NCBI GenBank assembly: GCA_001939145.1
Contig: LSRX01000279.1
Coordinates: 443,127-507,126, forward strand
Direction: 5' to 3'
DNA length: 64,000 bases
DNA from: Symbiodinium microadriaticum
Lineage: Eukaryota > Sar > Dinophyceae > Suessiales > Symbiodiniaceae
Numbering within the stretch: the stretch's first letter is position 1; each line of letters opens with the position of its first letter. The position numbers and the translations under genes are program-made. Positions 1 to 8,700 of this stretch are shown one piece after another. The notes under the pieces are model-generated. The model worked only from the letters and a program-made list of their open reading frames with translations, was not told the origin of the DNA and searched no databases.

Positions 1-267
1 GCATCGCCACACACAGAAGTGACACCAGCACGGTCCTAACAAGGCACTGGGGCTACTGGGCTGGCTCCTGTCTGGTAGGACGAGATAAGCTAATCTATAT
101 ACAATGTGCATATATAGGATGCAGTATCACGGAGATGCACAGGGTTGTTCGGGTTTTGCAAGCACACTCCTCTATAATGATGATCAGCTACTGCACACAT
201 TAACCCCAGCTAAGCAGTTCGAGAGTTTCGGGAGTACCATACCAGAGCGTCCTGCAAAGCTGGGTAT

Positions 268-425
268 TGCCCATGGCAACAAAGGACAGATCATCGTTTC
301 CCAGCGGGTTCAAGAAGTTTCTCTGGCTTGTGGCCCGGCAAATTGATACCCAGCTAGAACACTGTAGCCCTTGCCACAATGTGAAGCCGGATGGCTTGGC
401 CAGCAGAACCGACAGAAGGTGCAGC
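268..425 (-). CDS. Gene 2, exon with CSSW motif (partial)
   Basis: This exon lies 3' of the exon at 517-785 on the minus strand. It reads through LLAKPSGFTLW, then QCSSWVSICRATSQ, then NPLGND, and ends near VAMGN. From memory of dinoflagellate proteins, a Cys-Ser-Ser-Trp segment followed by a Thr-Ser-x-Arg and Pro-x-Gly-Asn/Asp stretch is part of a family that is abundant in Symbiodinium. The acceptor taken here is CTGAG/GCTGC at 426-430, which joins in phase with a GA donor after position 517; a nearby TTCAG acceptor is the alternative. The 3' limit is uncertain (a GC donor or read-through), and the gene continues beyond the left edge. The CSSW segment could correspond to the catalytic Pro-Cys loop of C5-methyltransferase-like folds, but this is only inference. 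Confidence 0.6.
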
Positions 426-516
426 CTCAGAACTGAACAAACAGTTGCAATGCACCCCCGAAGACTACACGGTATTCGATGTGTCCAGATATACAACTAC
501 AGACTGAGGCTGGATC

Positions 517-785
517 GCAAATCCAGCTGGCGTGCAAATGTTCATGGAAGGGTGGTACTTCAGGTCTAGTCGTGCAGCACCAGGCCCATGCACAGCCCCA
601 ACCTCCCGAGTCATGACTCCTTCCCCAGCATAGTGTTCGCAGAAGTAGAACTCCTGGCGGTCCTGGCAACAAGCGTTCATCTTTTCAATCAAGATGGCTA
701 GATAGGTGGTGTGCAACGGTTCCTTGTCCAAGCGGTAGATCAGACGCTCATTGAACACGAGGCACAAAATCGCGAGGATGAAGGC
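517..785 (-). CDS. Gene 2, exon with YAGEG glycine loop (methyltransferase-like?)
   Basis: This 269-bp open exon follows a clear acceptor (pyrimidine-rich, CTCTTGCAG/GCC at 786 and up). It reads AFILAILCLVFNERLIYR, later IEKMNACCQDRQEFYFCEH, YAGEGVMTREV, ARLDLKYHPSMN and ICTPAGF. The YAGEGxxT loop followed about 18 residues later by an acidic LD step is reminiscent of motifs I and II of class I SAM-dependent methyltransferases. That is an inference from motif shape only. The combination AGEG...D...TPAGF followed by CSSW matches my memory of a family present in many copies in Symbiodiniaceae. The exon ends in phase 2 at GGATTTGC/GATCC, a GA donor if the next exon starts at 425. I am confident that it is coding, but not of its function. 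Confidence 0.65.
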
Positions 786-967
786 CTGCAAGAGCATACG
801 TTATTTGGCAGAGCAGGATTAGGGTGGGACCCAAAAGGATGGATATTGGTTTGGGTTTTCTAGCAGGGTTGCACAGCACTAGATTCCTCAGCAAATGTCC
901 GGGCCTGGCATTCTATGTGTGCCTGTGTCACATCTACATGGTATACATACATGCACATGTTTGATGA

Positions 968-1366
968 AATCTCATCTTATATGTCCAGAGCTGGCTGTAC
1001 TCTGATTCGATATGCAAACGATCTCCCCGCCTTCGGAGCTTTCACCCGCATGAGGTTGTCTACAAGGCGGTACAGCTCCATGGCAACACAGCAGGACACA
1101 CGGGCTTCAGCTGGAGCTGTCAAGCTGTTCTGTTAAGTGCAATTGCAAGGAATCATGATGCACCATCAGAATGCACTGCGCTTGGCTTTGGCGTCGGAGG
1201 AATGCTAGCAAGAATGCACCACACTTCTGACGAAAATGAAGCCTGGTACCACTGCAACACATGCAAGATTTGCCTGATGACTCGAGTGTGTCATCACTGT
1301 GATAATCAGGACGGAGTGATCGGTCCATTGGCAGCTGGCATCACCTGCGTGGGGTGTCGAGGCTAA
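968..1366 (+). CDS. Cys-rich open frame, zinc-binding-like C-terminus
   Basis: This is an uninterrupted plus-strand frame of 132 codons (two in-frame stops just before, TAA at 1364-1366). It has no early ATG; internal ATGs are at 1202 and 1214. The last 40 residues have the spacing C-x2-C-x2-C-x5-C-x2-C-x15-C-x2-C with extra His, reading YHCNTCKICLMTRVCHHCDN and later GITCVGCRG. This layout suggests a small zinc-binding fold, but I do not recognise the family. It is opposite in direction to the flanking genes and overlaps a candidate minus-strand exon at 1046-1114. It may therefore be a shadow or an exon of a gene running the other way. Confidence 0.3.
   Translation, partial: NLILYVQSWLYSDSICKRSPRLRSFHPHEVVYKAVQLHGNTAGHTGFSWSCQAVLLSAIARNHDAPSECTALGFGVGGMLARMHHTSDENEAWYHCNTCKICLMTRVCHHCDNQDGVIGPLAAGITCVGCRG
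1046..1114 (-). CDS. Gene 2, possible upstream exon
   Basis: The minus strand reads EARVSCCVAMELYRLVDNLM and then R before a GTGAAA donor at 1045. The join to the acceptor at 785 is in phase 0. The upstream acceptor is one of two nearby AG sites (around 1115-1125). The same DNA is also open on the plus strand (see 968-1366), so only one of the two readings is likely to be real. Confidence 0.35.
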
Positions 1367-1782
1367 ACTGGGCTCTCAGCTGCAGGCACACCCCGACATA
1401 CACAAGTGACTCTGCTGCAGAACTCACATCGATCTGTCCACTGTAGACGGAAGCAATGCAATCATGATTTTGACTTGGTGCACTGTCTTAATGCTGCAAA
1501 GCATGCCCTGCTGACATGCGAGGGAACCTTGAAAGGGGATCGGCAGCTGGATTGTTCGCACAAGCAATAGTCATGTAATACAGAATGAAGCTCTTGAAAA
1601 GCACAACTTGCAAAGACCAACCGCCAAATGACACATTGAATTATTAAAGACCTTTGGCAATATTAGTTTCACTTGTGTTGTGGCCACCGATCCAAGAAGA
1701 CATCTTGGCGGCTGTTGCAGGAGGTTCTTTGCCCCAGGGTCCCCCTACAGCAACCAAAGCTAAGCCACTCGATAAAAACATA
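1367..1782. other. Intergenic between genes 1 and 2; nothing clear
   Basis: The minus strand is open from about 1895 to 1644 in a frame that overlaps the end of gene 1, but it has no supporting motif. No repeats or hairpins stand out in this stretch. Confidence 0.3.
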
Positions 1783-2073
1783 TCAGTGAGCGGAGCACTC
1801 CAGAAGCTTTGCTTCGTACTTTCTCTTGGTGGGGCGCTTGGCCCCATTGAAAAAGGTATTCCCCGTTGACGACCACGTCTTGCCTCGAGCACCAAATCCC
1901 GTGATGTGCATCCAAAACAGCAAACAACATGACTGAAGCAGCGCAGTCAAGAAACTGACATTGTCATCCACCAAGAAATCATAGGTCAGAGCCTGCACTG
2001 GCTCAGTCCAGGCCTGTGCATCCGCCGGCGGCGAATCCTTGAGAGCCTGGGCCACGAAACGCCAGAAGCTGTC
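1783..2073 (-). CDS. Gene 1, terminal exon
   Basis: The exon starts after a good acceptor (TTTTTCC...GGCAG/GAC at 2074) in phase 0 and runs to a TGA at 1783-1785. It reads DSFWRFVAQALKDSPPADAQ, AWTEPVQALTYDFLVDD, and a basic tail KRPTKRKYEAKLLECSAH. The SFW...A..FL segment following a FARR segment in the preceding exon is an arrangement I recall from Symbiodinium hypothetical proteins. An alternative is a GTCAGT donor after VDDN (1959) with one more exon. The product is unknown. Confidence 0.6.
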   Translation of the reverse strand, partial: DSFWRFVAQALKDSPPADAQAWTEPVQALTYDFLVDDNVSFLTALLQSCCLLFWMHITGFGARGKTWSSTGNTFFNGAKRPTKRKYEAKLLECSAH

Positions 2074-2152
2074 CTGCCAGCGCGTGGAAAAATACATGCA
2101 CACACACAAGCAAACAGCAGCTCCAAGACATGCATGTGTTGTTTTATTACAC

Positions 2153-2949
2153 ATGATTTAGAATCTCCTCCATTTTCGAATGGTTGCTCAGGAAGACTCG
2201 GACTCTCCCATTGTAGGCATCACGGATTGCAAGGAACTTGTTCCTGTAGTAAGGCCTTTTCCCACAGTAGCGACGGGCAAAGGTTGCGACCTCTTCCTCT
2301 TCCTCGTCTTCGGGCTCACCCTCTTGCTCTGGCTCCACCGGCTCCACCGGCTCTTCCACAGGCTTTCCCTGGCCCACCTTCTTTCTCACACACCCTGATG
2401 GGTCCGCCGAACCAGCACTGCGCTCACGATCGGCCTTGCCAAGAATGAAGCCGTCGCCGTAGTACTCAGTCTTGTTGTCCATCCAATCCTCGGAGCCGCT
2501 CTTAATCTTCTTCATCGCCTTGAGTTTATTCAAGCGTCGCTTGGAACTCGATCTGGAGAACTTGCCGGACTTGCCCTTCTTGACCTTGGCAGGCAGCTTC
2601 TCCACATGCTTGGCCTCGCCCCAGTCACCCTCCCCGGCTTCATCCCAATCTCCAGGACTCCATTCAGGCCACTCATCACCTGCCTTGCGCTTGCCCGTCA
2701 TCTTCGGCTTGGCAGCAGCAGCCTTGGACTTCGGGGTGGCTTTGGCCTTTGCCTTGCTCTTGGCAGCGGATTTGGCTTTGGGCTTCTTCTGAGGAGGATC
2801 AGCTGCCTTATCCTCCTCGGCCTCCTCGGGCTCAGCTGGCTCATCCTTCTCACACGGCTTGGCAGCAAAATCCTTCCCCTTCTTGCCGGCAGACAACGCA
2901 AGCTGGTCCCGTCGAGTAATCACATAAGCAGACTCAGATGCACAACAGA
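2153..2949 (-). CDS. Gene 1, large Lys/Ala- and acid-rich exon
   Basis: This 797-bp exon joins the upstream exon in phase 1 (acceptor TTTGTTTCAG at 2950) and ends at a GTGTAA donor in phase 0. The order of parts is: a short N-terminal stretch ESAYVITRRDQLALS; an acidic Glu/Asp/Pro block; an alternating Lys/Ala block (KSAAKSKAKAKATPKSKAAA) resembling histone-H1-like or nucleolar tails; an EWPEWSPGDWDEAGEGDW tryptophan/acid segment; a basic KKGKSGKFSRSSSKRR; a Pro-Val-Glu repeat with a run of Glu; then FARRYCGKRPYYRNKF and AIRDAYNGRVRVFL. The charge pattern suggests a nuclear or nucleic-acid-associated protein, but no catalytic domain is visible. Confidence 0.65.
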
Positions 2950-3029
2950 CTGAAACAAACACGCAAACGTGCAGCCTGTCAAGAACACAACTGCATGCAG
3001 GCATAGACCATGCAAGGCTCCGAACATAC

Positions 3030-3270
3030 ATGTCATCTCTGAGTTGAGCCTAGCAACAGGGTGCCCAAGCGGCTCCATGCTTCTGTCAAGCTTGTCTCGC
3101 AAGCTTTCCTTCGCAGCCTCATGCTCCTGCCTCTCCTTCACCTGCTGGGCCTCATGAACCTTGGCAGCGTGCTCCAGTTTCTGCTGCTCGAGCCATGCGT
3201 TCACATAGTCACCCGGCGCAGGTTCCCAGATTTGGGTGTCCAGGTTATCAGCAGATAGTCTCGGACCTGG
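3030..3270 (-). CDS. Gene 1, exon with predicted coiled coil
   Basis: It runs from an acceptor GCTAG/CCA (phase 0) to a GTATGT donor (phase 1, 3024-3029). It reads LSADNLDTQIWEPAPGDYV, NAWLEQQKLEHAAKVHEAQQ, then VKERQEHEAAKESLRDKLDR and SMEPLGHPVARL. The Glu/Lys/Gln/Ala-rich middle has heptad-like spacing typical of a coiled coil. The 80-bp intron to the next exon is canonical GT-AG. Confidence 0.65.
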
Positions 3271-3365
3271 CTAGCATCACAGAGTCGGAGGTTTAGCCAT
3301 GCTGGGAACTTGGATCCATCGATAGCACAATCTTTGGCTAACCCTTGATGGATCGATCCACATAC

Positions 3366-3466
3366 CTGGCCTTTCTGGCCACTGCTAGCAGCGGTGGAGG
3401 CTTCAGAAGAAGTCTCGAAGTTCAGCTTGCGCTTGACATCTTCCACAGCATGCCTCAGCCGAGCAT
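3366..3466 (-). CDS. Gene 1, small exon
   Basis: This 101-bp exon enters in phase 1 (acceptor CTAAG) and leaves in phase 0 at a canonical GTATGT donor. It reads ARLRHAVEDVKRKLNFETSS then EASTAASSGQKGQ. No domain is recognised. The frame is fixed by agreement with both neighbours. Confidence 0.6.
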
Positions 3467-3535
3467 CTTAGTAGATGCTGCATGAACCAACCTATCAGGT
3501 TTGCAACTGATCCAAATGAAAGCCTTAGGCGAGTC

Positions 3536-3668
3536 GCAACTTCTCATTCACAACTGCCAAGATCTCCTTCAATTTCGTGGGGTCCATTGACACAAGTTGC
3601 CCAGCAAGTCCAGAAAGGTTTGAGGGAGGAGTCGCCCGGGCGGCTGCCGGCTTGAAGCTGATGAACTC
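3536..3668 (-). CDS. Gene 1, small exon ending at a GA donor
   Basis: Acceptor GGCCTTTAG/GAG, phase 0. The exon reads FISFKPAAARATPPSNLSG, LAGQLVSMDPTKLKE and ILAVVNEKL. The only donor that keeps phase with the next exon is C/GACTCG, a GA donor. The 69-bp intron would be GA-AG, a class reported for dinoflagellates. A GT site five bases upstream (AA/GTTGCG) would put the next exon out of frame. Confidence 0.55.
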
Positions 3669-3774
3669 CTAAAGGCCGGGGAGAAACAGGACAATATAAT
3701 GCTTTCAACAGCAAAATATACACAATTCAAGCCAAAGCTAGCTTCATGCACATTATATGGATCGATCAAGGCAC

Positions 3775-4314
3775 AGGGCTTCCAGGAGACAAGGAATCCT
3801 TCATGGGCTTGTTCGGGCTCACCCCGATGGGCTTGTTCGGGCTTGCTGCGAGGGGCTTGTTCGGGATTGCATTGTCGTCCGGGTTGTTCGCAGCGGGGGG
3901 CTCGGCGGAATCGTTGTCCAGCAGTACCTGGCTGTGGATTTCCACAGGGAGGGCCATGCCTTCATCAGGCGTCTCCACATGGCCTGCTGGAGCCCTTCCA
4001 GCAGACTCTTCTGCAGGACGCTTCTCCGAGAACCCAGCCTCCCTTCTAGGATTGGCCTTGACCAAATTTCTATAGCTTTCCGGGTCGAGACTAAACCCCA
4101 ACATCTTCTCCAACATGGCTTGCGGAGGGGCTTGCAGGCACTTTTCGGCCGGCGAGGGATGCCCATCCGACCCCAAGGAACTCTTTGAGGCACTGCGTAA
4201 GCACTCCCTCAATGAGTGATCATCAAACATCGACATCTCCTCGCTGGAGTCCTCGCTACCTGCCCCTGTCGGGGAAGTCTTCGGCGGCGACTTTGCTAGT
4301 GCACAGCGGCCTTC
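3775..4314 (-). CDS. Gene 1, exon with PNKP triple repeat
   Basis: This 540-bp open exon (180 codons, phase 0 to 0) runs from acceptor AATCTAG/GAAGG to a GTGCCT donor. It reads EGRCALAKSPPKTSPTGAGS, EDSSEEMSMFDDHSLREC, then LGFSLDPESYRNLVKANPRR and a polar tail. Near the end are three copies of a PNKP motif spaced 8-9 residues apart (PNKPLAAS, PNKPIGVS, PNKPMKDS), encoded by a GGCTTGTTCGGG repeat on the plus strand. It is largely disordered in composition and has no known domain. Confidence 0.65.
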
Positions 4315-4397
4315 CTAGATTGAGCAATCGAGGCAAGACAATCAAAATGTAAATGCACATCAACTGAATGCTGTGCAACTGCTGAGTATTCCCACAC

Positions 4398-4496
4398 AAG
4401 ATACAGAAACATGCTGCTGGATTCGGTGCTAGACTCCCAATATGCTTTCGAAAATGCTTCGGCCAGATCGAAAACCATTGCGCGAAGTTCATCATC
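4398..4496 (-). CDS. Gene 1, small exon
   Basis: Acceptor GGTGAGCAG/GAT; 99 bp, phase 0 to 0 if the donor is CTT/GTGTGG. It reads DDELRAMVFDLAEAFSKAYW then ESSTESSSM. Alternative GC and GT donors within 20 bp would change the last residues only. Confidence 0.5.
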
Positions 4497-4592
4497 CTGC
4501 TCACCATCAAATACTCATGTCATTATTTTAAACTTTTGTAAAGGCACCGAAAGCACGATTCAGCGAAATCTATTATATCCCATCCATGGCAC

Positions 4593-5020
4593 ACGTGGTA
4601 GCTCCCACAAGCTCCACTTTCTCTTGACCACCGTGAGCATGGCCTTGATAATATCGGCCGACTTGCCGATATTTCGTTCTTTTCTTAATTTTGCATCGGG
4701 CAAATCCTTCTTCTCATCATCAGATGCTGCTTCCGAATCATAAAAGTGTCGGCACGCTTCCCTGATGAGACGTACTGGTTTTCGTATTCTGCCGGCTTCT
4801 GCCATCCTTCGGGTGAGTGGTCGAAGCAGTGCTGCATTCAGTTTCATGTTCGACAACGTAGGCGCGATGTGGCTCCGGCCCTTGCTATCCACAAGCAGAA
4901 CAGATCGACTTCGCGCACGTTTTCGAAGGCTCCGGTGCTGTTCCCAATCTTTCACACATGAAACGAAGTTCAGCATGCTTGTCAGCAAAACCAATCTTGA
5001 ACCCCAACTGCGAGCATGAA
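4593..5020 (-). CDS. Gene 1, upstream exon(s), possible frameshift
   Basis: The frame ending at a CGT/GTGCCA donor reads YDSEAASDDEKKDLPDAKL, RKERNIGKSADIIKAMLTVV and KRKWSLWELPR, and joins the 4398-4496 exon in phase. Upstream of about 4740 the reading is ambiguous. The same frame stays open, but a second frame reads HSPEGWQKPAEYENQYVSS then GKRADTF and would join YDSEA if one base were removed from a TTTT run near 4741. Another frame at 4900-5000 reads FKIGFADKHAELRFMCERLG. This may be two exons, or one exon with an assembly or genuine frameshift. Confidence 0.45.
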
Positions 5021-5039
5021 CCACCAGATCTCATGAATA

Positions 5040-5281
5040 AGCATGCAATCCAGAGCTAATCATAAATTGCAAAGCAGAGCGGAAAATTCCATAGTATGGG
5101 GGATCGAGGGCTGACCTGATCTGCAGGATGCCGGCCACCGCCCCACAGCTGCGCCCCACACCTGGCCGAGCTTTTGGGGAATCGAAAAAGCTCCCCGCAA
5201 AGTGCAGCTGCATGTGTCGATCGATCTATAAGGGCATGCCAGCACCACCGCATCTCTGAAGTCGTTCTTCACGGGGAGCAC
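5040..5281 (-). CDS. Gene 1, possible 5' exon(s)
   Basis: Two minus-strand frames are open here. One reads VLPVKNDFRDAVVLACPYRS; the other reads LHFAGSFFDSPKARPGVGRS ending near a GTCAGC donor. One or both may be the 5' coding part of gene 1. No start codon can be chosen and no spliced-leader remnant is visible. Confidence 0.35.
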
Positions 5282-5647
5282 ACATGCAAGCGCAGGTTTC
5301 AGGCAAGTTTATGTTGAGCAGCTGTTGTAATGTGCAGTTGAATCGCCTGATGGAGTTGATCTTAGATGATCATAGAGGACACACAATCTACCCCATACGT
5401 ACAATGATTCGTATCTTACTTGTCGGATTGTGCCTGATGACTAATACATCCAGCCGGCTTGGATTTCGGAACCTTCTTCAGGAATCGGAACCTGTATTTG
5501 CCAGGGGCCGGAATGAGATTTCAGGGAAGGTGCTCTGAAACGATTTCTGTTTCAGGGATGGTGGCCCTGAGACATGAGAAACATGCGCTTGATCGGTTCG
5601 TGTGCGTTCGCACAACCTAGCATAAATAAACATGCGTTCACCTACCC
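5282..5647. other. Gene 1 upstream region; nothing definite
   Basis: A short Lys-rich minus-strand stretch (FRFLKKVPKSKPAG, about 5465-5510) is open, but an in-frame stop just upstream and the lack of an acceptor argue against an exon. No promoter motif was recognised. Confidence 0.25.
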
Positions 5648-5731
5648 AGGAATATAATATAATATAACATAATATAATATAATATAATATAATATAATAT
5701 AATATAATATAATATAATATAATATAATATA

Positions 5732-5770
<39 letters not shown>
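5648..5770. repeat. AATAT pentanucleotide and TA microsatellite
   Basis: About 17 tandem AATAT units, interrupted by one AACAT, are followed directly by about 15 TA units. The block separates normal genic DNA on the left from the telomere-motif mosaic on the right. Confidence 0.95.
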
Positions 5771-5771
<1 letters not shown>

Positions 5772-6309
5772 TATACTCACACATACATATACAGATATGC
5801 ATGGCATAGGCTTCTTTACCTATTTCGCATACCATGCAAGGTTCAAGCATTTATGTACGGGTTGGGCATAGAAACAAAGGTTTAGGGTGTAGGGGTTTAG
5901 GGGTTTAGGGTTTAGGGATTTCTCCAAGTTCTACGCGATGGTCTCGTTCTCTGGCTTCCAGTGTTGGAGTATAAGATTTAGGGATTTAATGGCGCAGGGT
6001 TCAGGATTTATACTTGTTCGAGGTGCAGGGTTCGGGGTTTAGGGTTTCGTGCTTCATTCTTCGATCTTAGATATTTTAATTTATTGGAGTTTAGAGTTGA
6101 ACGCTTCAGGCCCAAAGTATAGGAGCTCACGGCTTCAGGGCTGGTAGGGGGACAGGTTTTAGGGGTTTCGGGATTAGGGGATTTCTTGTCCGCCATGACC
6201 GGAGAAGTGCCAACCAAGCTGAATGAATGACAGTCCTTTCGTTTTATTGAGGGTTTTAGAGTTTTTGTGAAGTTGCAAAATCAGTAATAGGATTGAAGGG
6301 CAGCTGAGT

Positions 6310-6468
6310 ATGGTATTCCGGATCAAAAGAAATCCGCAATGTGCTCATCCCAAAGATCCGGGGACTTTGAGGACGGCGTCAACCTCACTGGCTGCCCTAC
6401 CCAAAACAAGATGCACGGGTCTCGTAGCCAAATCCCAAAGGGTCCTAGGATGTCCTAGGTACCTATAA
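6310..6468 (+). CDS. Coding-like island ending in a hairpin element
   Basis: An ATG-started frame of 52 codons whose last codons and TAA lie in a family E hairpin (from 6434). It reads MVFRIKRNPQCAHPKDPGT. All three plus frames are open over much of this island, so the coding status is doubtful. Confidence 0.2.
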   Translation: MVFRIKRNPQCAHPKDPGTLRTASTSLAALPKTRCTGLVAKSQRVLGCPRYL

Positions 6469-6533
6469 AGTAGAACGTAGGGCTTCTAAAACAGGAATGA
6501 AATAACGACTATGGTTTGGGCAAGTATCCCCCG
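6434..6533. mobile_element. Hairpin element, family E
   Basis: It begins CCCAAAGGGTCCTAGG and ends in a degenerate inverted copy (GGTTTGGGCAAGTATCCCCC). Relatives are at 17185, 23036, 35319 and 41715. Confidence 0.6.
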
Positions 6534-8567
6534 GGAATATGCACGACGGGCACGCGCGAGTACACCTCCTAAACCTTTGTCAAGGCCTATGCTTCTTAAG
6601 CCCATAACCCTTAAACCGCAGTGAACAGAGCAAACAATTGCAATAAGCAAACAATGAACCCTGGCGGCAACGAGACAAACCTACATCACCAAGCACTTAA
6701 AAGGCTAGATCCGCAGCATAGATCGGCCCAAAAACCTCTACAGATCCTAGGCATGCAACACCAGATCCCAAACCGAACCCTCAAGCCATAGGTTCTAAAA
6801 CCTAAACCGTCGGCCATCGTCCCTCAAACTGAACGACTGTAGGGTAGGGCAACGAAACTCATAAAGCAAAACTGTACAGGATAGTTAGGGCACATTCCGT
6901 CGCCTGGAACGAACCTAAGCCCTAAATGGGACTTTCCGAAAATTCGGGTACTTTATTTTGGGGTCCTTATAATAAGGATCCTACTATTTAGGGTACTATA
7001 TTAGGGTCCCCTATTTTCGGAAGCCCCCAAATCTTAAAACCCTGAACCCTAGATCAGGAACTCTGCACGGTAAGTGTGTGTTTTATTTTCTTGGGCTGGT
7101 TAACACACCGCACTAGACCAAGCAAGCGAAAAGAAGAGCAACACACAAACGCACAGATCACCCCTAAACTCTAAACCCTAAACCCCAAAACCCTAAACCC
7201 TGAACCCTAAACCCTAAACCCCTAAAGCCCTAAACCCCTAAAGCCCTAAAACCGTAAACCCTAAAACCCTAAACCCCTAAAACCCTAAACCGCTCTGCCG
7301 CCAGGGTCCGGCCCGGTCCCTTGGCCTTGGGAAGTCCTCCGCCGCCGCTGTTCTCCGCACCCGAGCAGGCGTCCTTGGCTCTAAGTATCTTTTTGGGGGT
7401 TTAGGGGTTTAGGGGTTTAGGGTTTAGGGTTCAGAGTTTAGGGTTTTAGGGTTTAGGGTTGAGGGTTTAGAGTTTAGGGTTGAGGGTTTAGGAGTTTAGG
7501 GTTTAGGGGTTTAGGGTTTAGGGTTTAGAGTTTAGGGTTTAGCGGTGTAGGGTTTAGGTGCATTGATTTAAGCAGTTTTGTACTTGTTTTGAGCTTGCAT
7601 GTGTTTTATGCGTTTTTTCAACTTTACAGGCAGTCATAGGGTCAGAGTTTTATGTTTTACAAGCGTGTTGGTCGGGCCTGGTAGGGTTTCACAAAAGTGT
7701 TCGTGGGGATTAAGAGGTGTTCAACCGTTTATGAAGGTTTTAAGAAGGTTGTACAAGGTTTTCAGCATGAGTTTTATGTGGTTTTCCAAGGTTTATATGG
7801 CGTTATGCATGCTTCTAACCGTTTCTTTTCATCATGCAATAGGGTTGTCATTTGAATGTTGGTAGAGTCCTGTCCGATTGTTTAAGAACGGTCCCCATAT
7901 GATTTTTTATCTGACGTTTAAACGTGTTGTAATCATGTTGGAGACTTGTTTAGGGTTTAGGGTCTAGGGTTTAGGCTTTACAAGCAGGATGCTATAGGGT
8001 GTTATGCAACGCATTGTAAGCTGCATACAAGGTAGTTCTTGTTTGCAGGGTTTTCGTAGGGGTTTATAAAAGGCTTTACACATGGCTTCGTAGAGTTTCG
8101 AAAATGATCTTCTGTCGGTTTTTTTTACAAAGGACGAGTGTTAGTCGGTTTGCTCTTTTCACAGGGAAGTAGGAGGAGCTATCGATTCAGGTAGGATTCA
8201 GCGACAAAGGGAAGTTTGATGAGTTCAGGGGTCGAGGTGCAGGAATCAGGGCCCTAAACCCCTAACCCCTAAACCCTCAACCCTAAAACCCTAAAACCCT
8301 AAACCGACAAGGTGCAGGATTGAGGGTTCAATTAGGTTAGAGGTCTCCGCGGGGGCAGTTGGTGAAGGACTGAGGAATGAGAGGTGTAGGGATGTAGGGT
8401 GTAGGGTTTGGATTTACAGCCCTAAAACCCTAAGCCTTAAACCCTTTAGGGTAGGGTTTAGGGTTTAGGGTTCAGGGTTTAGTTTTCATTTAACGGATTA
8501 GGCTTGTCGGCATTGGTTCTGGTTTCAGGGTTTTAGCTGCTTTGGCGGAGAGCTTGGATGAAGCTGC

Positions 8568-8700
8568 TCATGAGATATATCCTGCATTACCTGAAGGACC
8601 CTCAACTCTGGCAAGAATGGTCTATTCCTTATTAAGGTTTAGGGTTTAAGGTTTAGGGTATATTCCTTACTAATTATGGCAGGTTGTATATCATCAACCG
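8568..8700. mobile_element. Hairpin element, family G, split by a telomere-type insert
   Basis: The ends match family G (degenerate on the left; GTATATCATCAACCG on the right; compare 20181, 36754, 52343). The middle is interrupted by about 20 bp of TTTAGGG-type sequence between two copies of TATTCCTTA (8623-8631 and 8661-8669). Confidence 0.6.
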
